DNA of 64,000 nt from contig NZ_CP121682.1 in the NCBI RefSeq assembly GCF_029760955.1, forward strand, positions 2,294,001 through 2,358,000, in the 5' to 3' direction. A program made the translations under genes and the position numbers. The DNA comes from Streptomyces cathayae. GTDB taxonomy: Bacteria; Actinomycetota; Actinomycetes; Streptomycetales; Streptomycetaceae. Below are positions 24,361-32,842 of the stretch, piece after piece. Position 1 is the stretch's first letter; the number at the start of each line of letters is the position of its first letter. The notes beneath the pieces were generated by a model. That model was not told where the DNA came from, made no database searches, and was given only the letters and a program-made list of their open reading frames with translations.

Positions 24361-24768
24361 ATGTACCAGCAGATGATCTTCGTGAACCTGGCCGTCGACG
24401 ACCTCGACGCCTCGAAGAAGTTCTTCACGGAACTCGGCTACTCGATCAACGCGCGGTTCAGCGACGAGAACACCGCCTCCGTCGTGATCAGCGACACCAT
24501 CGTGGCGATGCTGCACACCAGGCAGCGCTACGCGGAGTTCACGAAGAAGGAGATCGCCGACTCCTCGAGGACCAGCGAGGTGCTGCTGGCCCTGAGCTCC
24601 GAGAGCCGCGAGAAGGTCGACGAACTGGTCGAGAAGGCCGTCGCGGCGGGCGGCTCGGTCAGCGGCGAGACCCAGGACCAGGGCTTCATGTACGGCCGCG
24701 CCTTCGACGATCCGGACGGCCACACCTGGGAGATCGTGTGGATGGACCCGTCCGTCGTGGAGGGCTGA
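24361..24768 (+). CDS. VOC superfamily (glyoxalase/bleomycin-resistance-like) protein
   Basis: The 135-residue protein (MYQQMIFVNLAVDDLDASKK) shows the single VOC-fold pattern: FFTELGYSINARFSDENTAS, a helix KVDELVEKAVAAGGSVSGE, and the terminal DDPDGHTWEIVWMDPS with a possible metal-binding Glu. It matches the short YodA/PhnB-like subgroup of lactoylglutathione-lyase-related proteins of actinomycetes. Substrate is unknown. The gene stands alone behind a GGGAGAG ribosome-binding site. Confidence 0.85.
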   Translation: MYQQMIFVNLAVDDLDASKKFFTELGYSINARFSDENTASVVISDTIVAMLHTRQRYAEFTKKEIADSSRTSEVLLALSSESREKVDELVEKAVAAGGSVSGETQDQGFMYGRAFDDPDGHTWEIVWMDPSVVEG

Positions 24769-24893
24769 GGCCAGGCCCGCCCCCTTTCCAGAGCCCCTGC
24801 GTTCCCGGAGCGGACCGAGACGGCTTCGGAGACGTCGAAACGCCCGGCCGGGCAATGAAAAGGCAAAGCCATGCCCTGCCGTCGGCATATGCG

Positions 24894-24920
24894 TTGACAC
24901 TCTTATGCGCCGCTTATAGA
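24894..24920 (+). promoter_or_regulatory. Likely vegetative promoter of the sortase-substrate gene
   Basis: A consensus TTGACA at 24894-24899 and TATAGA at 24915-24920 are separated by 15 bp, about 80 bp before the GTG start. The spacing is slightly short, but both hexamers fit the main sigma factor. Confidence 0.5.
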
Positions 24921-25001
24921 CCTGGGAGCATCACGGGAGTGCTGATGTTCTGTCAACTCTCCCTCGACCCCCCGCATTTGAGTATCCCGTAAAGGACAAA
25001 C

Positions 25002-25748
25002 GTGTCAGTTCTGTCCGTATCACGCCGTACGGCCTCGCGCCGTACCGTCGCACGTACCGTGCGCGCTCTCGGCGTCGTCTCCGCGTCGGCCGCGCTCACC
25101 GTCGGTCTCGCAGGCAGCGCGGCCGCCTGCGACATCAAGGATTTCTCGGCCGAGGCCAAGTGCGTCGGTGACAACGGTGTCATCACCGTCACCGACGTGG
25201 ATCCGGCCGGCGTCCCCGCCACCGTCACCGTGTTCCTGGAGAACAACGGCGCCGACGAGAGGAAGGTCGGCGAGCAGGTGGTCAAGGGCTCCCGCAAGGG
25301 CGTCACCATCACCTTCGAGGAGGAGTGGAAGCCCAGCGCCGAGTACCGCATCCACGTCAAGGCCGCGCCCTCCGTGGACGAGGACATCACGCCGAACCTG
25401 ACCACCCCGGCCACGGCCTGCAAGGGAGAGGAGGGGACCCCGGCTCCCGGGACCCCGGCTCCGGAGGAGCCCACGCCGTCGGCCTCCGTCTCGACCCCGG
25501 CCGAGGACTCCGAGGACGTCGAGGAGCCCGGCACGCCGAATCCGTCGGAGTCGGCGGCCGAGAGCCCCGCCCCGGCGGACACCTCGGACAACGCTCCGTC
25601 GCCCGCCGTCGGTGACTCGAACCTCGCCGAGACCGGCGCGGACTCCCACACCGCTCTGATCGCCGGTGTCGCGGTGGCCCTGGTCGCCGTCGGCGGCGGT
25701 GCCGTCTTCCTCGGCATGCGCCGTCGCGGGACGGGCAAGGACAGCTGA
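25002..25748 (+). CDS. Secreted cell-wall-anchored protein with LAETG sortase signal
   Basis: The 248-residue protein starts at GTG 25002 and has a long basic signal peptide ([20 protein letters not shown]) cleaved near SAAA-CDI. The mature domain of about 110 residues has two Cys (CDIKDF and KCVGDNG), likely disulfide-bonded, and Thr/Val-rich strands. A Pro/Ser/Thr/Glu-rich wall-spanning stalk (about residues 145-205) follows. The C-terminus has LAETG, a hydrophobic segment ([20 protein letters not shown]) and a basic tail ([10 protein letters not shown]), the standard sorting signal recognised by actinobacterial class E sortases (LAxTG). The outer domain's function is unknown. Confidence 0.85.
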   Translation: MSVLSVSRRTASRRTVARTVRALGVVSASAALTVGLAGSAAACDIKDFSAEAKCVGDNGVITVTDVDPAGVPATVTVFLENNGADERKVGEQVVKGSRKGVTITFEEEWKPSAEYRIHVKAAPSVDEDITPNLTTPATACKGEEGTPAPGTPAPEEPTPSASVSTPAEDSEDVEEPGTPNPSESAAESPAPADTSDNAPSPAVGDSNLAETGADSHTALIAGVAVALVAVGGGAVFLGMRRRGTGKDS

Positions 25749-25765
25749 CGCCCCACGCACGGCAG

Positions 25766-25823
25766 GACGGCCCTCCCCCAGACTCCGTCCGGGGGGGACC
25801 CCCACCCGCCGGGGCGGGCCGTC
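25766..25823. terminator. Hairpin between convergent genes, containing a Streptomyces palindromic repeat
   Basis: An outer stem pairs gacggccc (25766-25773) with gggccgtc (25816-25823). The inner part (25771-25805) reads cctcccccagactccgtccg followed by ggggggacccccac, a version of the short C/G-rich palindromic element dispersed in Streptomyces. A second relative lies inside the thiB gene at 29035-29076. It probably terminates both flanking genes. Confidence 0.65.
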
Positions 25824-25839
25824 GCGCGTCCGCCGCGGG

Positions 25840-26859
25840 TCAGTCCAGTACGACGACCTCGGCCGCGTCGAACTCCACCCCGACCTCGTCCCCGACCTCC
25901 GGTGCCGTGCGGAGCGCGCAGGCGGCCTCCAGTCGGGGCGCCTGCTCGGGCTGGAGGCGGACCGCGACATGGGTGCCCCGGAAGGTGCGCGCGGTCACCG
26001 TGCAGCGCAGGCCCGTCTCGGCCGGGACCAGCCGGACCCCGGTGGGCCGGACGAGCAGGGTCCGCGTGCCCTGCGGGGCGTCCGCCGGCACCGGGACCTT
26101 GCCCCACGGCGTCACCGCGACGTCCGCGCCGACCGTCGCCCCGACCACGTTCTCGAACCCCAGGAAGCGGGCCACGAACGCGTCGGCCGGACGCTGCCAC
26201 ACCTCAAGGGGCGTACCGGACTGGGCGATCCGTCCGTCCCGCATCACCACGACCCGGTCGGCCAGCGCGAACGCCTCGCCCTGGTCGTGCGTCACGGCGA
26301 GCACGGTGGTGCCCAACCGGCCGAACAGCTCACGCAGTTCGACGACCAGCCGCTCCCTGAGCGTCCGGTCGAGCTGGCCGAGCGGTTCGTCGAGCATCAG
26401 CAGCCTCGGGCTGGGCGCCAGCGCGCGGGCCAGGGCGACCCGTTGCTGCTCTCCGCCGGACAGCGCCGCCACCGCCCGCCCGGCCGCCCCGGGCAGTCCG
26501 ACGAGGTCCAGCAACTCCTTCACACGGTCGGCCTGTTCGGCCCGTGACGTGCCGCGCATCCGCAGCCCGAAGGCCACGTTGCCGCCCACGTCCCGCTGCG
26601 GGAACAGCTGGTGGTCCTGGAACATCAGCCCGACCCCGCGCCGGTGCGCGGGCACGTCCGCCTGGTCACGTCCGGCCAGCGAGATCCGCCCGGCGTCGAG
26701 GGGCTGCAGCCCGGCCACCGCCCGCAGCAGCGTGGACTTGCCGCTGCCGCTGGGCCCGAGCACACACACGATCTCGTGCTCGGCGACCTCCAGGTCGACG
26801 GCGTCCAGCACCGCCCGGCCGCCGAAGCGGACGGTGGCGGCCTCCAGGCTCAACAGCAT
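25840..26859 (-). CDS. thiQ: Thiamine-type ABC transporter ATP-binding protein
   Basis: The 339-residue ATPase has Walker A GPSGSGKST, signature LSGGEQQRVALARALAP, Walker B LLMLDEPLGQLDR and switch His (LAVTHDQGEAFALAD). A C-terminal TOBE-like part (about 240-335) is longer than in enterobacterial ThiQ. It begins one base after the permease gene stop. Function is inferred from the operon: a thiamine-binding protein under a TPP riboswitch and a fused double permease. An iron (Fbp-type) transporter would look similar at this subunit. Confidence 0.85.
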   Translation of the reverse strand: MLLSLEAATVRFGGRAVLDAVDLEVAEHEIVCVLGPSGSGKSTLLRAVAGLQPLDAGRISLAGRDQADVPAHRRGVGLMFQDHQLFPQRDVGGNVAFGLRMRGTSRAEQADRVKELLDLVGLPGAAGRAVAALSGGEQQRVALARALAPSPRLLMLDEPLGQLDRTLRERLVVELRELFGRLGTTVLAVTHDQGEAFALADRVVVMRDGRIAQSGTPLEVWQRPADAFVARFLGFENVVGATVGADVAVTPWGKVPVPADAPQGTRTLLVRPTGVRLVPAETGLRCTVTARTFRGTHVAVRLQPEQAPRLEAACALRTAPEVGDEVGVEFDAAEVVVLD

Positions 26860-28581
26860 CTAGAACTCCCCGGATCGGTCGGTCCGCAGCCGCTCCAGCG
26901 CCAGCAGCGCCACCGCGCACACGATCATCAGAATCGTCGACAGGGCCATCGCCTGACCGTAGTTGAGGTCCCCCGGCCGGCCGAGCAGCCGCGCCACGGC
27001 CACCGGCAGGGTCGGATGGTCCGGCCGCGCGATGAACACCGTCGCACCGAACTCGCCCAGCGACACCGCGAAGGCGAACCCGGCCGCGATGAGCATCGCC
27101 CGCCGCACCATCGGCAGGTCCACCTCGCGCCAGGCCCGCCACGGCGACGCCCCGAGCACCGCCGCCGCCTCCCGCAGCCGCGCGTCCACGGCCCGCAGCA
27201 CGGGCAGCATGGTCCGTACGACGAACGGGACACCGACCAGTGCCTGGGCGAGCGGCACCAGGATCCAGGAGGACCTCAGGTCCAGTGGCGGCTCGTCGAG
27301 AGCGATCAGGAACCCGAAGCCGACGGTCACCGCGGACACCCCGAGCGGCAGCATCAGCAGGGCGTCGAAGCCGCGCACCAGCCGTCCCGCGTCCCGCCGG
27401 GTGAGCGCGACGGCCGCCAGGGAGCCGATCACCACGGCGATGACGGTGGCCGCGGCCGCGTACTGCAGGGAGTTGCCGACCGCCTCGATCGGCGCGACCA
27501 GGAACACTCCCCCGTCGTCCCGGGTCAGCGCCCGGTAGTAGCCGGCCCCGACGTCGCCGAAGGAGCGTTCCACCAGCACCGCGAGGGGCAGGAGCAGCAG
27601 CACGACGACGGTGGCGACGACCCCGGCGAGCAGCGCCCACTGCCCGGCACCGCGCGGCCGGCGTGCGGTCGTGGAGGCGTCCACCAGGCGCAGCGCGGTC
27701 TCCCGCCGCCGTACGGTCCAGGCGTGCAGGGCGAGGATCGCGCCCACCGCGGCGAACTGGATCATCGTCAGGACGGCGGCGGTGGACAGGTCGAAGATCT
27801 CCGAGGTCTGCCGGTAGATCTCCACTTCGAGGGTGGCGAAGGTGGGCCCGCCGAGGATCTGCACCACGCCGAAGGAGGTGAAGGTGAACAGGAAGACCAT
27901 CAGCGCCGCGGCGGCCACGGCGGGCGCGAGCGCGGGCAGGGTGACGGTCCGCCAGGCCGTGAACCGGGAGGCGCCGAGCATCCGCGCGGCCTCCTCCTGC
28001 CGCGGGTCGAGCTGCCCCCACAGTCCGCCGACGGTCCGCACGACGACGGCGTAGTTGAAGAACACGTGCGCGAGCAGGATCGCCCACACGGTGGTGTCCA
28101 GCCGGACGCCCCACAGCTCGTCGAGGAGGCCGCCGCGCCCGACGAGCGCCATGAACGCCGTGCCGACGACGACGGTCGGCAGCACGAAGGGGACGGTGAC
28201 CACCGCCCGCAGCAGGTGTCTGCCGGGGAAGTCGAAGCGGGCGAGGACGTACGCGCCGGGCAGGGCGATCAGCAGGGTGAGGGCGGTGGAGACCAGCGCC
28301 TGCCAGGTGGTGAACCACAGCACCTGGCGGACGTCGGACTGCGCCAGTACGTCCCCGATCCGCCCGAGCTGCCAGACCCCGTCGGCCTTCAGGCCGCGCG
28401 CGACGATCGCGGTGACGGGGTAGGCGAAGAAGACGGCGAAGAACGCGACGGGCACGGCCATCAGGCCGAGCCGCGCCGCGGTTCCGCGCCACCGCCGCCG
28501 TCCGTTCCCTCGCACGGCGGCGGTCCGGCTCACCTCGGTCCGGCTCACTTCAGTACGAGCGAGGTCCACGACTTGACCCAC
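26860..28581 (-). CDS. thiP: Thiamine-type ABC transporter permease, fused double domain
   Basis: The 573-residue protein has about 12 membrane segments arranged as two BPD permease domains (residues about 40-280 and 305-560), each with an EAA loop: LDPRQEEAARMLGASRFTAW and VDARLREAAAVLGASPWRAW. This two-in-one layout is that of ThiP and FbpB. The GTG start at 28581 lies 37 bp inside the thiB gene; a duplicated TEVSR near the N-terminus suggests the true start may be slightly downstream. It forms the membrane channel of the riboswitch-controlled operon. Confidence 0.85.
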   Translation of the reverse strand: MGQVVDLARTEVSRTEVSRTAAVRGNGRRRWRGTAARLGLMAVPVAFFAVFFAYPVTAIVARGLKADGVWQLGRIGDVLAQSDVRQVLWFTTWQALVSTALTLLIALPGAYVLARFDFPGRHLLRAVVTVPFVLPTVVVGTAFMALVGRGGLLDELWGVRLDTTVWAILLAHVFFNYAVVVRTVGGLWGQLDPRQEEAARMLGASRFTAWRTVTLPALAPAVAAAALMVFLFTFTSFGVVQILGGPTFATLEVEIYRQTSEIFDLSTAAVLTMIQFAAVGAILALHAWTVRRRETALRLVDASTTARRPRGAGQWALLAGVVATVVVLLLLPLAVLVERSFGDVGAGYYRALTRDDGGVFLVAPIEAVGNSLQYAAAATVIAVVIGSLAAVALTRRDAGRLVRGFDALLMLPLGVSAVTVGFGFLIALDEPPLDLRSSWILVPLAQALVGVPFVVRTMLPVLRAVDARLREAAAVLGASPWRAWREVDLPMVRRAMLIAAGFAFAVSLGEFGATVFIARPDHPTLPVAVARLLGRPGDLNYGQAMALSTILMIVCAVALLALERLRTDRSGEF

Positions 28582-29675
28582 TGGTCACGGTTGTCGGCGA
28601 TCCTCGCCGGGTCCATCGTCTCCGGGTCCTTCGCCTGCGGCCCGTACTGCGCGAACTCCTCGGGCACCTGGGCGCCCTCCCGCACCGGGTAGACGAACAT
28701 GTTGAGCGGCATGTCCTCCTGGAACTCCTTGGTGAGCAGGAAGTCGAGCAGTGCCTTGCCGCCCTCGGGGTTCTTCGCGTTGCTGAGCAGCCCCGCGTAC
28801 TCGACCTGACGGAAGCAGGTGCCGTCGGCGACACCGGTGGGAGCGGTCGTCGGCTTCGGGTCGGCGTAGATCACCTCGGCGGGCGGGGAGGAGGCGTAGG
28901 ACACCACCAGCGGCCGGTCCCCCTTGGCCTGCTTGCCGCCGGCCGAGCCGGAGAACTCCTCGTTGTAGGCCTGCTCCCAGCCGTCGACCACCTTCACGCC
29001 GTTGGCCTTGAGCTTCTTCCAGTAGTCCTGCCAGCCTCCCCCACTCTCGGCTTCGCTCGAGCGGGAGGTACCCCCACCGCCGTACTTCGCGGCGGTGCCG
29101 AGGAGGAAGCCGAGGCCGGGCGAGGAGGTGGAGGCGTTCTCCACGACGAGGAGGTTCTTGTACTCGGGCTCGACCAGGTCGTCGAAGGTCTTCGGCGGGG
29201 TCAGGTCGCGCTCGCTGAACCACTCCTTGTCGTAGTTGACGCAGACGTCACCGGTGTCGACCGGCGTGACCCGGTGCTTGCCCTCGTCGACGCGGTACTC
29301 GGGAAGGACCAGGTCGGAGCCCTCGGCCTGGTACGGCTGGAACAGCCCGTTGTCGAGAGCGCGGGACAGCAGGGTGTTGTCGACGCCGAAGAAGACGTCG
29401 CCCTGCGGGTTGTCCTTGGTCAGGATCGCCTTGTTCACGGCCGATCCGGCGTCGCCGTCCTCCAGGACCTTGACCTGGTAGCCGGACTTCTTCTCGAAGG
29501 CGGCGATGACGTTCTTCGAGGCGGCCCACGAGTTGTGGCTGACGAGAGTCACGGTCTTGGACCCGCCGGACCCGGACCCGGACTCCTCGGTGCCGCCGCC
29601 GGACGAGCCGCAGGCGGACAGGGTGACCAGGCCCAGCCCGACGGCCAGGGTCGTGACCTTCTTGGTGATGTTCAA
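28545..29675 (-). CDS. thiB: Thiamine ABC transporter substrate-binding lipoprotein
   Basis: The start is the rare codon TTG at 29673-29675 (LNITKKVTTLAVG): a perfect AGGAGG lies exactly 6 nt upstream, and the product then begins directly with a lipoprotein signal ending TLSACGSSGGG. Length is 376 residues. The TbpA-type pattern is visible (TLVSHNSWAASKNVIAAFEK, GDVFFGVDNTLLSRALDNGL, TPVDTGDVCVNYDKEWF). A 14-residue stretch GGTSRSSEAESGGG interrupts the conserved middle and is encoded by a 42-bp dispersed palindromic repeat (29035-29076). It is first gene of the operon, behind a TPP riboswitch. Confidence 0.88.
   Translation of the reverse strand: MNITKKVTTLAVGLGLVTLSACGSSGGGTEESGSGSGGSKTVTLVSHNSWAASKNVIAAFEKKSGYQVKVLEDGDAGSAVNKAILTKDNPQGDVFFGVDNTLLSRALDNGLFQPYQAEGSDLVLPEYRVDEGKHRVTPVDTGDVCVNYDKEWFSERDLTPPKTFDDLVEPEYKNLLVVENASTSSPGLGFLLGTAAKYGGGGTSRSSEAESGGGWQDYWKKLKANGVKVVDGWEQAYNEEFSGSAGGKQAKGDRPLVVSYASSPPAEVIYADPKPTTAPTGVADGTCFRQVEYAGLLSNAKNPEGGKALLDFLLTKEFQEDMPLNMFVYPVREGAQVPEEFAQYGPQAKDPETMDPARIADNRDQWVKSWTSLVLK
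29035..29076. repeat. Dispersed Streptomyces palindromic repeat inserted in-frame in thiB
   Basis: The 42-bp element begins cctcccccactctcggcttc and ends gcgggaggtaccccca. It is of the C/G-rich palindromic type I associate with many copies in Streptomyces intergenic regions. Its length is a multiple of three, so thiB stays open and gains 14 residues. A related copy is intergenic at 25771-25805. Confidence 0.75.
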
Positions 29676-29710
29676 CGGATTCCTCCTGGGGGTGACCAGG
29701 AAGAGACGCG

Positions 29711-29749
29711 GCCCTGTCCGGGACCCCTCACGGGTGTCCCGGACAGGGC
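29711..29749 (-). terminator. 14-bp hairpin between the TPP aptamer and thiB (expression platform candidate)
   Basis: Arms at 29711-29724 and 29736-29749 are exact 14-bp inverted repeats with an 11-nt loop. It lies after the aptamer and about 25 nt before the ribosome-binding site of thiB, where a riboswitch-controlled terminator or anti-terminator partner would be expected. Confidence 0.65.
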
Positions 29750-29771
29750 ACAACAGCTCGAGTGATGACCG

Positions 29772-29853
29772 ATCTCCCTACCCAGAATGACCTGGGCGAG
29801 GTTCGGAGGGTCTGCGGCCGATGCCGCACTCTCAGCGCTGTGGCGCTCCCCTG
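29772..29853 (-). promoter_or_regulatory. TPP riboswitch (THI element)
   Basis: Read on the minus strand the region carries the conserved THI-box blocks in order: GGGGAGCGCC, GCTGAGAGTGCGG, CCGCAGACCCTCCGAACCT, and CCAGGTCATTCTGGGTAGGGA. These are the two sensor arms for the pyrimidine (CTGAGA) and pyrophosphate of thiamine diphosphate. The aptamer ends about 95 bp before the thiB start, and a strong hairpin lies between. High TPP should switch off the thiB-thiP-thiQ transporter. Confidence 0.92.
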
Positions 29854-29924
29854 TCGGAATATGAACGTGTGTGGTGACCGGATATGAAGTTGTTGTCCTT
29901 GCAACGTCCTCTACGGCGGCCAGG

Positions 29925-31031
29925 CTACCTCTCGCTCGCGGCGAGCTGGCCACAGGCCCCGTCGATCTCCTGTCCACGGGTGTCCCGGACCGTCACCGGC
30001 ACACCGTGCGCGGCGATCGCCTCCACGAACGCCTTCTCGTCCTCGGGCCGCGAGGCGGTCCACCGGGAGCCGGGCGTCGGGTTGAGCGGGATGAGGTTGA
30101 CGTGCACGGGCCTGCCCTTCAGCAGCCGCCCGAGCCGGTCACCACGCCACGCCTGGTCGTTGATGTCCCGGATCAGCGCGTACTCGATGGACAGCCGCCG
30201 CCCCGACCTGGCCGCGTACTCGAAACCGGCGTCGAGGACCTCGCGCACCTTCCACCGCGTGTTCACGGGGACGAGGGTGTCGCGCAGCTCGTCGTCGGGC
30301 GCGTGCAGGGAGATGGCGAGGCGGCACTTGAAGCCCTCGTCGGAGAACCGGTGGATCGCCGGCACCAGCCCGACGGTCGAGACGGTGATCCCGCGCTGCG
30401 ACAGCCCGAGCCCGTCGGGCTCCGGGTCGGTCAGGCGGCGGATCGAACCCACCACCCGGTTGTAGTTGGCGAGCGGCTCGCCCATCCCCATGAAGACGAT
30501 GTTGCTCAGCCGGGCGGGCCCTCCGGGAACCTCGCCGTCCCGCAGCGCCCGCATGCCGTCCACGATCTGGTGCACGATCTCCGCCGTGGACAGGTTCCGG
30601 TCGAGCCCGGCCTGCCCGGTCGCGCAGAAGGGGCAGTTCATGCCGCAGCCGGCCTGCGAGCTGATGCACATCGTCACCCGGTCCGGGTACCGCATGAGCA
30701 CCGACTCGACGAGGGTTCCGTCGAACAGCCTCCACAGCGTCTTGCGGGTGGTGCCCTGGTCGGTCGACAGATGCCGGACCACCGTCATCAGCTCGGGAAG
30801 CAGCGCCTCCTGGAGCTTGGCGCGGGAGCCGGCGGGGATGTCGGTCCACTGCTCCGGGTCGTGCGCGTACCGGGCGAAGTAGTGCTGTGAGAGCTGCTTG
30901 GCGCGGAACGGCTTCTCACCGGCCGCTGCGACCGCCTCCTTGCGCTCGGCCGGTGTGAGGTCGGCAAGGTGCCGCGGCGGCTTCTTGGCTCCGCGCGGCG
31001 CGACAAAGGTGAGTTCTCCGGGCTTAGGCAT
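29925..31031 (-). CDS. rlmN: 23S rRNA (adenine-2503-C2)-methyltransferase RlmN
   Basis: The 368-residue radical-SAM enzyme has the cluster motif [12 protein letters not shown] (Cx3Cx2C), preceded by [20 protein letters not shown], and [17 protein letters not shown] for SAM binding. The terminal region [16 protein letters not shown] holds the resolving Cys. It methylates C2 of A2503 in 23S rRNA and A37 of some tRNAs. The 5' end, from just before codon 1, is part of a direct repeat also found at 33152-33200. It lies divergent from the small membrane gene at 31349. Confidence 0.95.
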   Translation of the reverse strand: MPKPGELTFVAPRGAKKPPRHLADLTPAERKEAVAAAGEKPFRAKQLSQHYFARYAHDPEQWTDIPAGSRAKLQEALLPELMTVVRHLSTDQGTTRKTLWRLFDGTLVESVLMRYPDRVTMCISSQAGCGMNCPFCATGQAGLDRNLSTAEIVHQIVDGMRALRDGEVPGGPARLSNIVFMGMGEPLANYNRVVGSIRRLTDPEPDGLGLSQRGITVSTVGLVPAIHRFSDEGFKCRLAISLHAPDDELRDTLVPVNTRWKVREVLDAGFEYAARSGRRLSIEYALIRDINDQAWRGDRLGRLLKGRPVHVNLIPLNPTPGSRWTASRPEDEKAFVEAIAAHGVPVTVRDTRGQEIDGACGQLAASER

Positions 31032-31063
31032 GGCGGTACCAGTGTCGCAGATCCAATCGGGTG
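31015..31063. repeat. Direct repeat, copy 1 (rlmN start region)
   Basis: A 49-bp stretch spanning the rlmN start codon matches 33152-33200 at 44 of 49 positions, in the same orientation. The two copies enclose about 2.1 kb with three small membrane-protein genes. The rest of 31032-31348 shows no other feature. Confidence 0.85.
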
Positions 31064-31348
31064 ACCTGGGACTGTCGCTCGCGACGACTGTCGTGAGGAG
31101 TCGTCACCGGTCGTCACTGAGCGGCCTCGGACGGCCCAGAGACGGCCCAGAGCTGATCACGAGGGACCGGCCGGTTGACCGACGGCAGCCTGCATCACTC
31201 GTCTGCACTGCGGGGATCGACAGCGAACGGTTGCCCGCTGAGGCTGGGAGTGGCACGGGGCCGTCCCGTCGCCTGTTCGAGAGCCAGCCAGAGGTGACTG
31301 TGGCGCGACAGGTTCCCCGGCCCTGAATGAAGGAGAAGGTGCCCTCGC

Positions 31349-31783
31349 ATGTCACACCGCACTGCCGTGGTGCCGGAAGCCACCTGGGTGGCCCGGTGGG
31401 CGGGATCTCTGCTGTGCCTTGTGGTGGCCGGTATCCACGTGGTGGACCAAGGCGGCATCACGGCAACGAGGGACCCCTCCTACATAGGCATCGCCTACCA
31501 CGTCCTGGAGATCGCGGCTGTGGTCGCGGCGGTACTGCTTCTCCTCGGCCTCGTACGACTGGGATGGCTGCTGGCGGTCGGGGTCGCCCTCGGCCCCCTG
31601 GTGGGTTACATCCTCTCCAGAGGGCCAGGACTGCCCGACTACAGCGATGACATCGGCGATTGGACAGAGCCGCTCGGGCTGGTCAGCCTGGCCGTCGAAG
31701 GAGCCCTGCTCCTGTTGTCGGTGCCGCTCTTCGTACGGAGCTTGCGCCCGGAACCAAGAGCTTCGGGAAACATCGGAGACTAG
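31349..31783 (+). CDS. Hypothetical four-helix membrane protein
   Basis: The 144-residue protein (MSHRTAVVPEATWVARW) follows an AAGGAGAAGG ribosome-binding region. Membrane segments are at about residues 14-33, 48-68, 70-90 and 108-128, with a short acidic loop (DYSDDIGDWTE). The layout is like small DUF-type proteins of Streptomyces that occur beside membrane regulators. No function is recognised. It lies inside the segment bracketed by the 49-bp repeat. Confidence 0.7.
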   Translation: MSHRTAVVPEATWVARWAGSLLCLVVAGIHVVDQGGITATRDPSYIGIAYHVLEIAAVVAAVLLLLGLVRLGWLLAVGVALGPLVGYILSRGPGLPDYSDDIGDWTEPLGLVSLAVEGALLLLSVPLFVRSLRPEPRASGNIGD

Positions 31784-32043
31784 TTTGGAAGATCGCGTAC
31801 GCGGGTTGGCGTTGACCTGGAAAGACGGTGACCTGCGCGTCCCTGGGATGCTCACCGCCGTTCCCCGGTGCTCCCCGCCGGTCGCCGCTCGGTCGGGCAC
31901 GCAAGGGGCACGGTGCCCACCTCCCACGCTTGTGGCGATCCGAAGCCGCCCCTGGGGCCTGAACGAGCCCCCGTCGGCGCTTTCCTGGGCGATGAGGTCA
32001 CCGGAGGCGATGTTCGTGTGCCACGATGCCGCCGGGAGGGGCG

Positions 32044-32451
32044 ATGAACTACGTGGTCCTATTGGCGTTGATGGCCAGCGCTCTGGGCGTGGTGGGATGT
32101 GGCGTGGCGGGGCTCGCCACCGGCTGGATCCACCCATGGGAGCGAGGCCGGGTCCTGCGCCCCGGAGCCCACGGGCTCGGCCACATCCTTTCGGGAAGTG
32201 GCTTCTTCTGTGTCTGCGTGTTCTTCCTCATGGCGTCGGACGGTGGCTCGCTGTGGGGAGGCGTCTCGCTGGAACTGCTCCTGGTGGGGATCGTCCTCTT
32301 CTTGATCGGAACCGTCCTGCGCGGCGTGGCTGCCTTCCCGGACCGCCAGGTCGGATCGCGAGTGGCCGCAGACTCCCGTCCAGATGGCACCCTGAGGTCG
32401 GCGGAGTCTCAAGGGCCGAGTCAAGCCGGTGGGTCGCCGCCCATCGGGTGA
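32044..32451 (+). CDS. Hypothetical membrane protein with three helices
   Basis: Starting at ATG 32044 after GGGAGGGG, the 135-residue product (MNYVVLLALMASALGVVG) has membrane segments at about 3-25, 43-65 and 72-92 and a polar C-terminal tail. Several Cys occur in the membrane segments (GFFCVCVFFLM). The family is not recognised. An open extension upstream lacks a ribosome-binding site. It lies in the same bracketed segment as the gene at 31349. The tail is compositionally biased and may not be conserved. Confidence 0.6.
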   Translation: MNYVVLLALMASALGVVGCGVAGLATGWIHPWERGRVLRPGAHGLGHILSGSGFFCVCVFFLMASDGGSLWGGVSLELLLVGIVLFLIGTVLRGVAAFPDRQVGSRVAADSRPDGTLRSAESQGPSQAGGSPPIG

Positions 32452-32650
32452 GGGCGGCGACCACCCGGGACAGGTTCGAGCCGCATCCTTGTCAGGTCGA
32501 TCACGGGAAGCCGGCGATCCTGGTTGCTCCGGCCTACGCCTGGACTCGTCGTCCACTGGGCTCCGGCACCGACCGCCTCTGTTCGCACCTGTCGGTGTCA
32601 GACGTCGAGGTCAGAGCATCGGGACGCCCTTGGCAGATCCCACGACGTTG

Positions 32651-32842
32651 CTATGGCAAGGCAACCACGGCGTAGGCCACGCCGATGACGACAACCAGGC
32701 AGACGACAACGGCGGCCATCACGGCGATACCCAGCAGCCCCGCCATACCTGCGATCACTCTCCAACCGATCCGGGCCATCCGCTCGGCCTGCTCGACTGC
32801 GTCCTCGTAGTCGCTGTCGTCGTACCAGTCCCGATGGGTCAT
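32651..32842 (-). CDS. Small single-segment membrane protein
   Basis: The 63-residue product starts MTHRDWYDDSDYEDAVEQAE, a strongly acidic N-terminus, followed by an amphipathic helix (RMARIGWRVIAGMAGLLGI) and a hydrophobic C-terminal membrane segment (VVVCLVVVIGVAYAVVALP). The ATG at 32842 follows a GGGGGTGTC element. The open frame reaches further upstream but without sensible composition. Function is unknown; the form is like small tail-anchored stress peptides. Confidence 0.55.
   Translation of the reverse strand: MTHRDWYDDSDYEDAVEQAERMARIGWRVIAGMAGLLGIAVMAAVVVCLVVVIGVAYAVVALP

Noticed and set aside
29871..30890. 339-codon plus-strand frame opposite rlmN
   Set aside because: Antisense shadow of rlmN with His/Arg/Pro bias and no motif.
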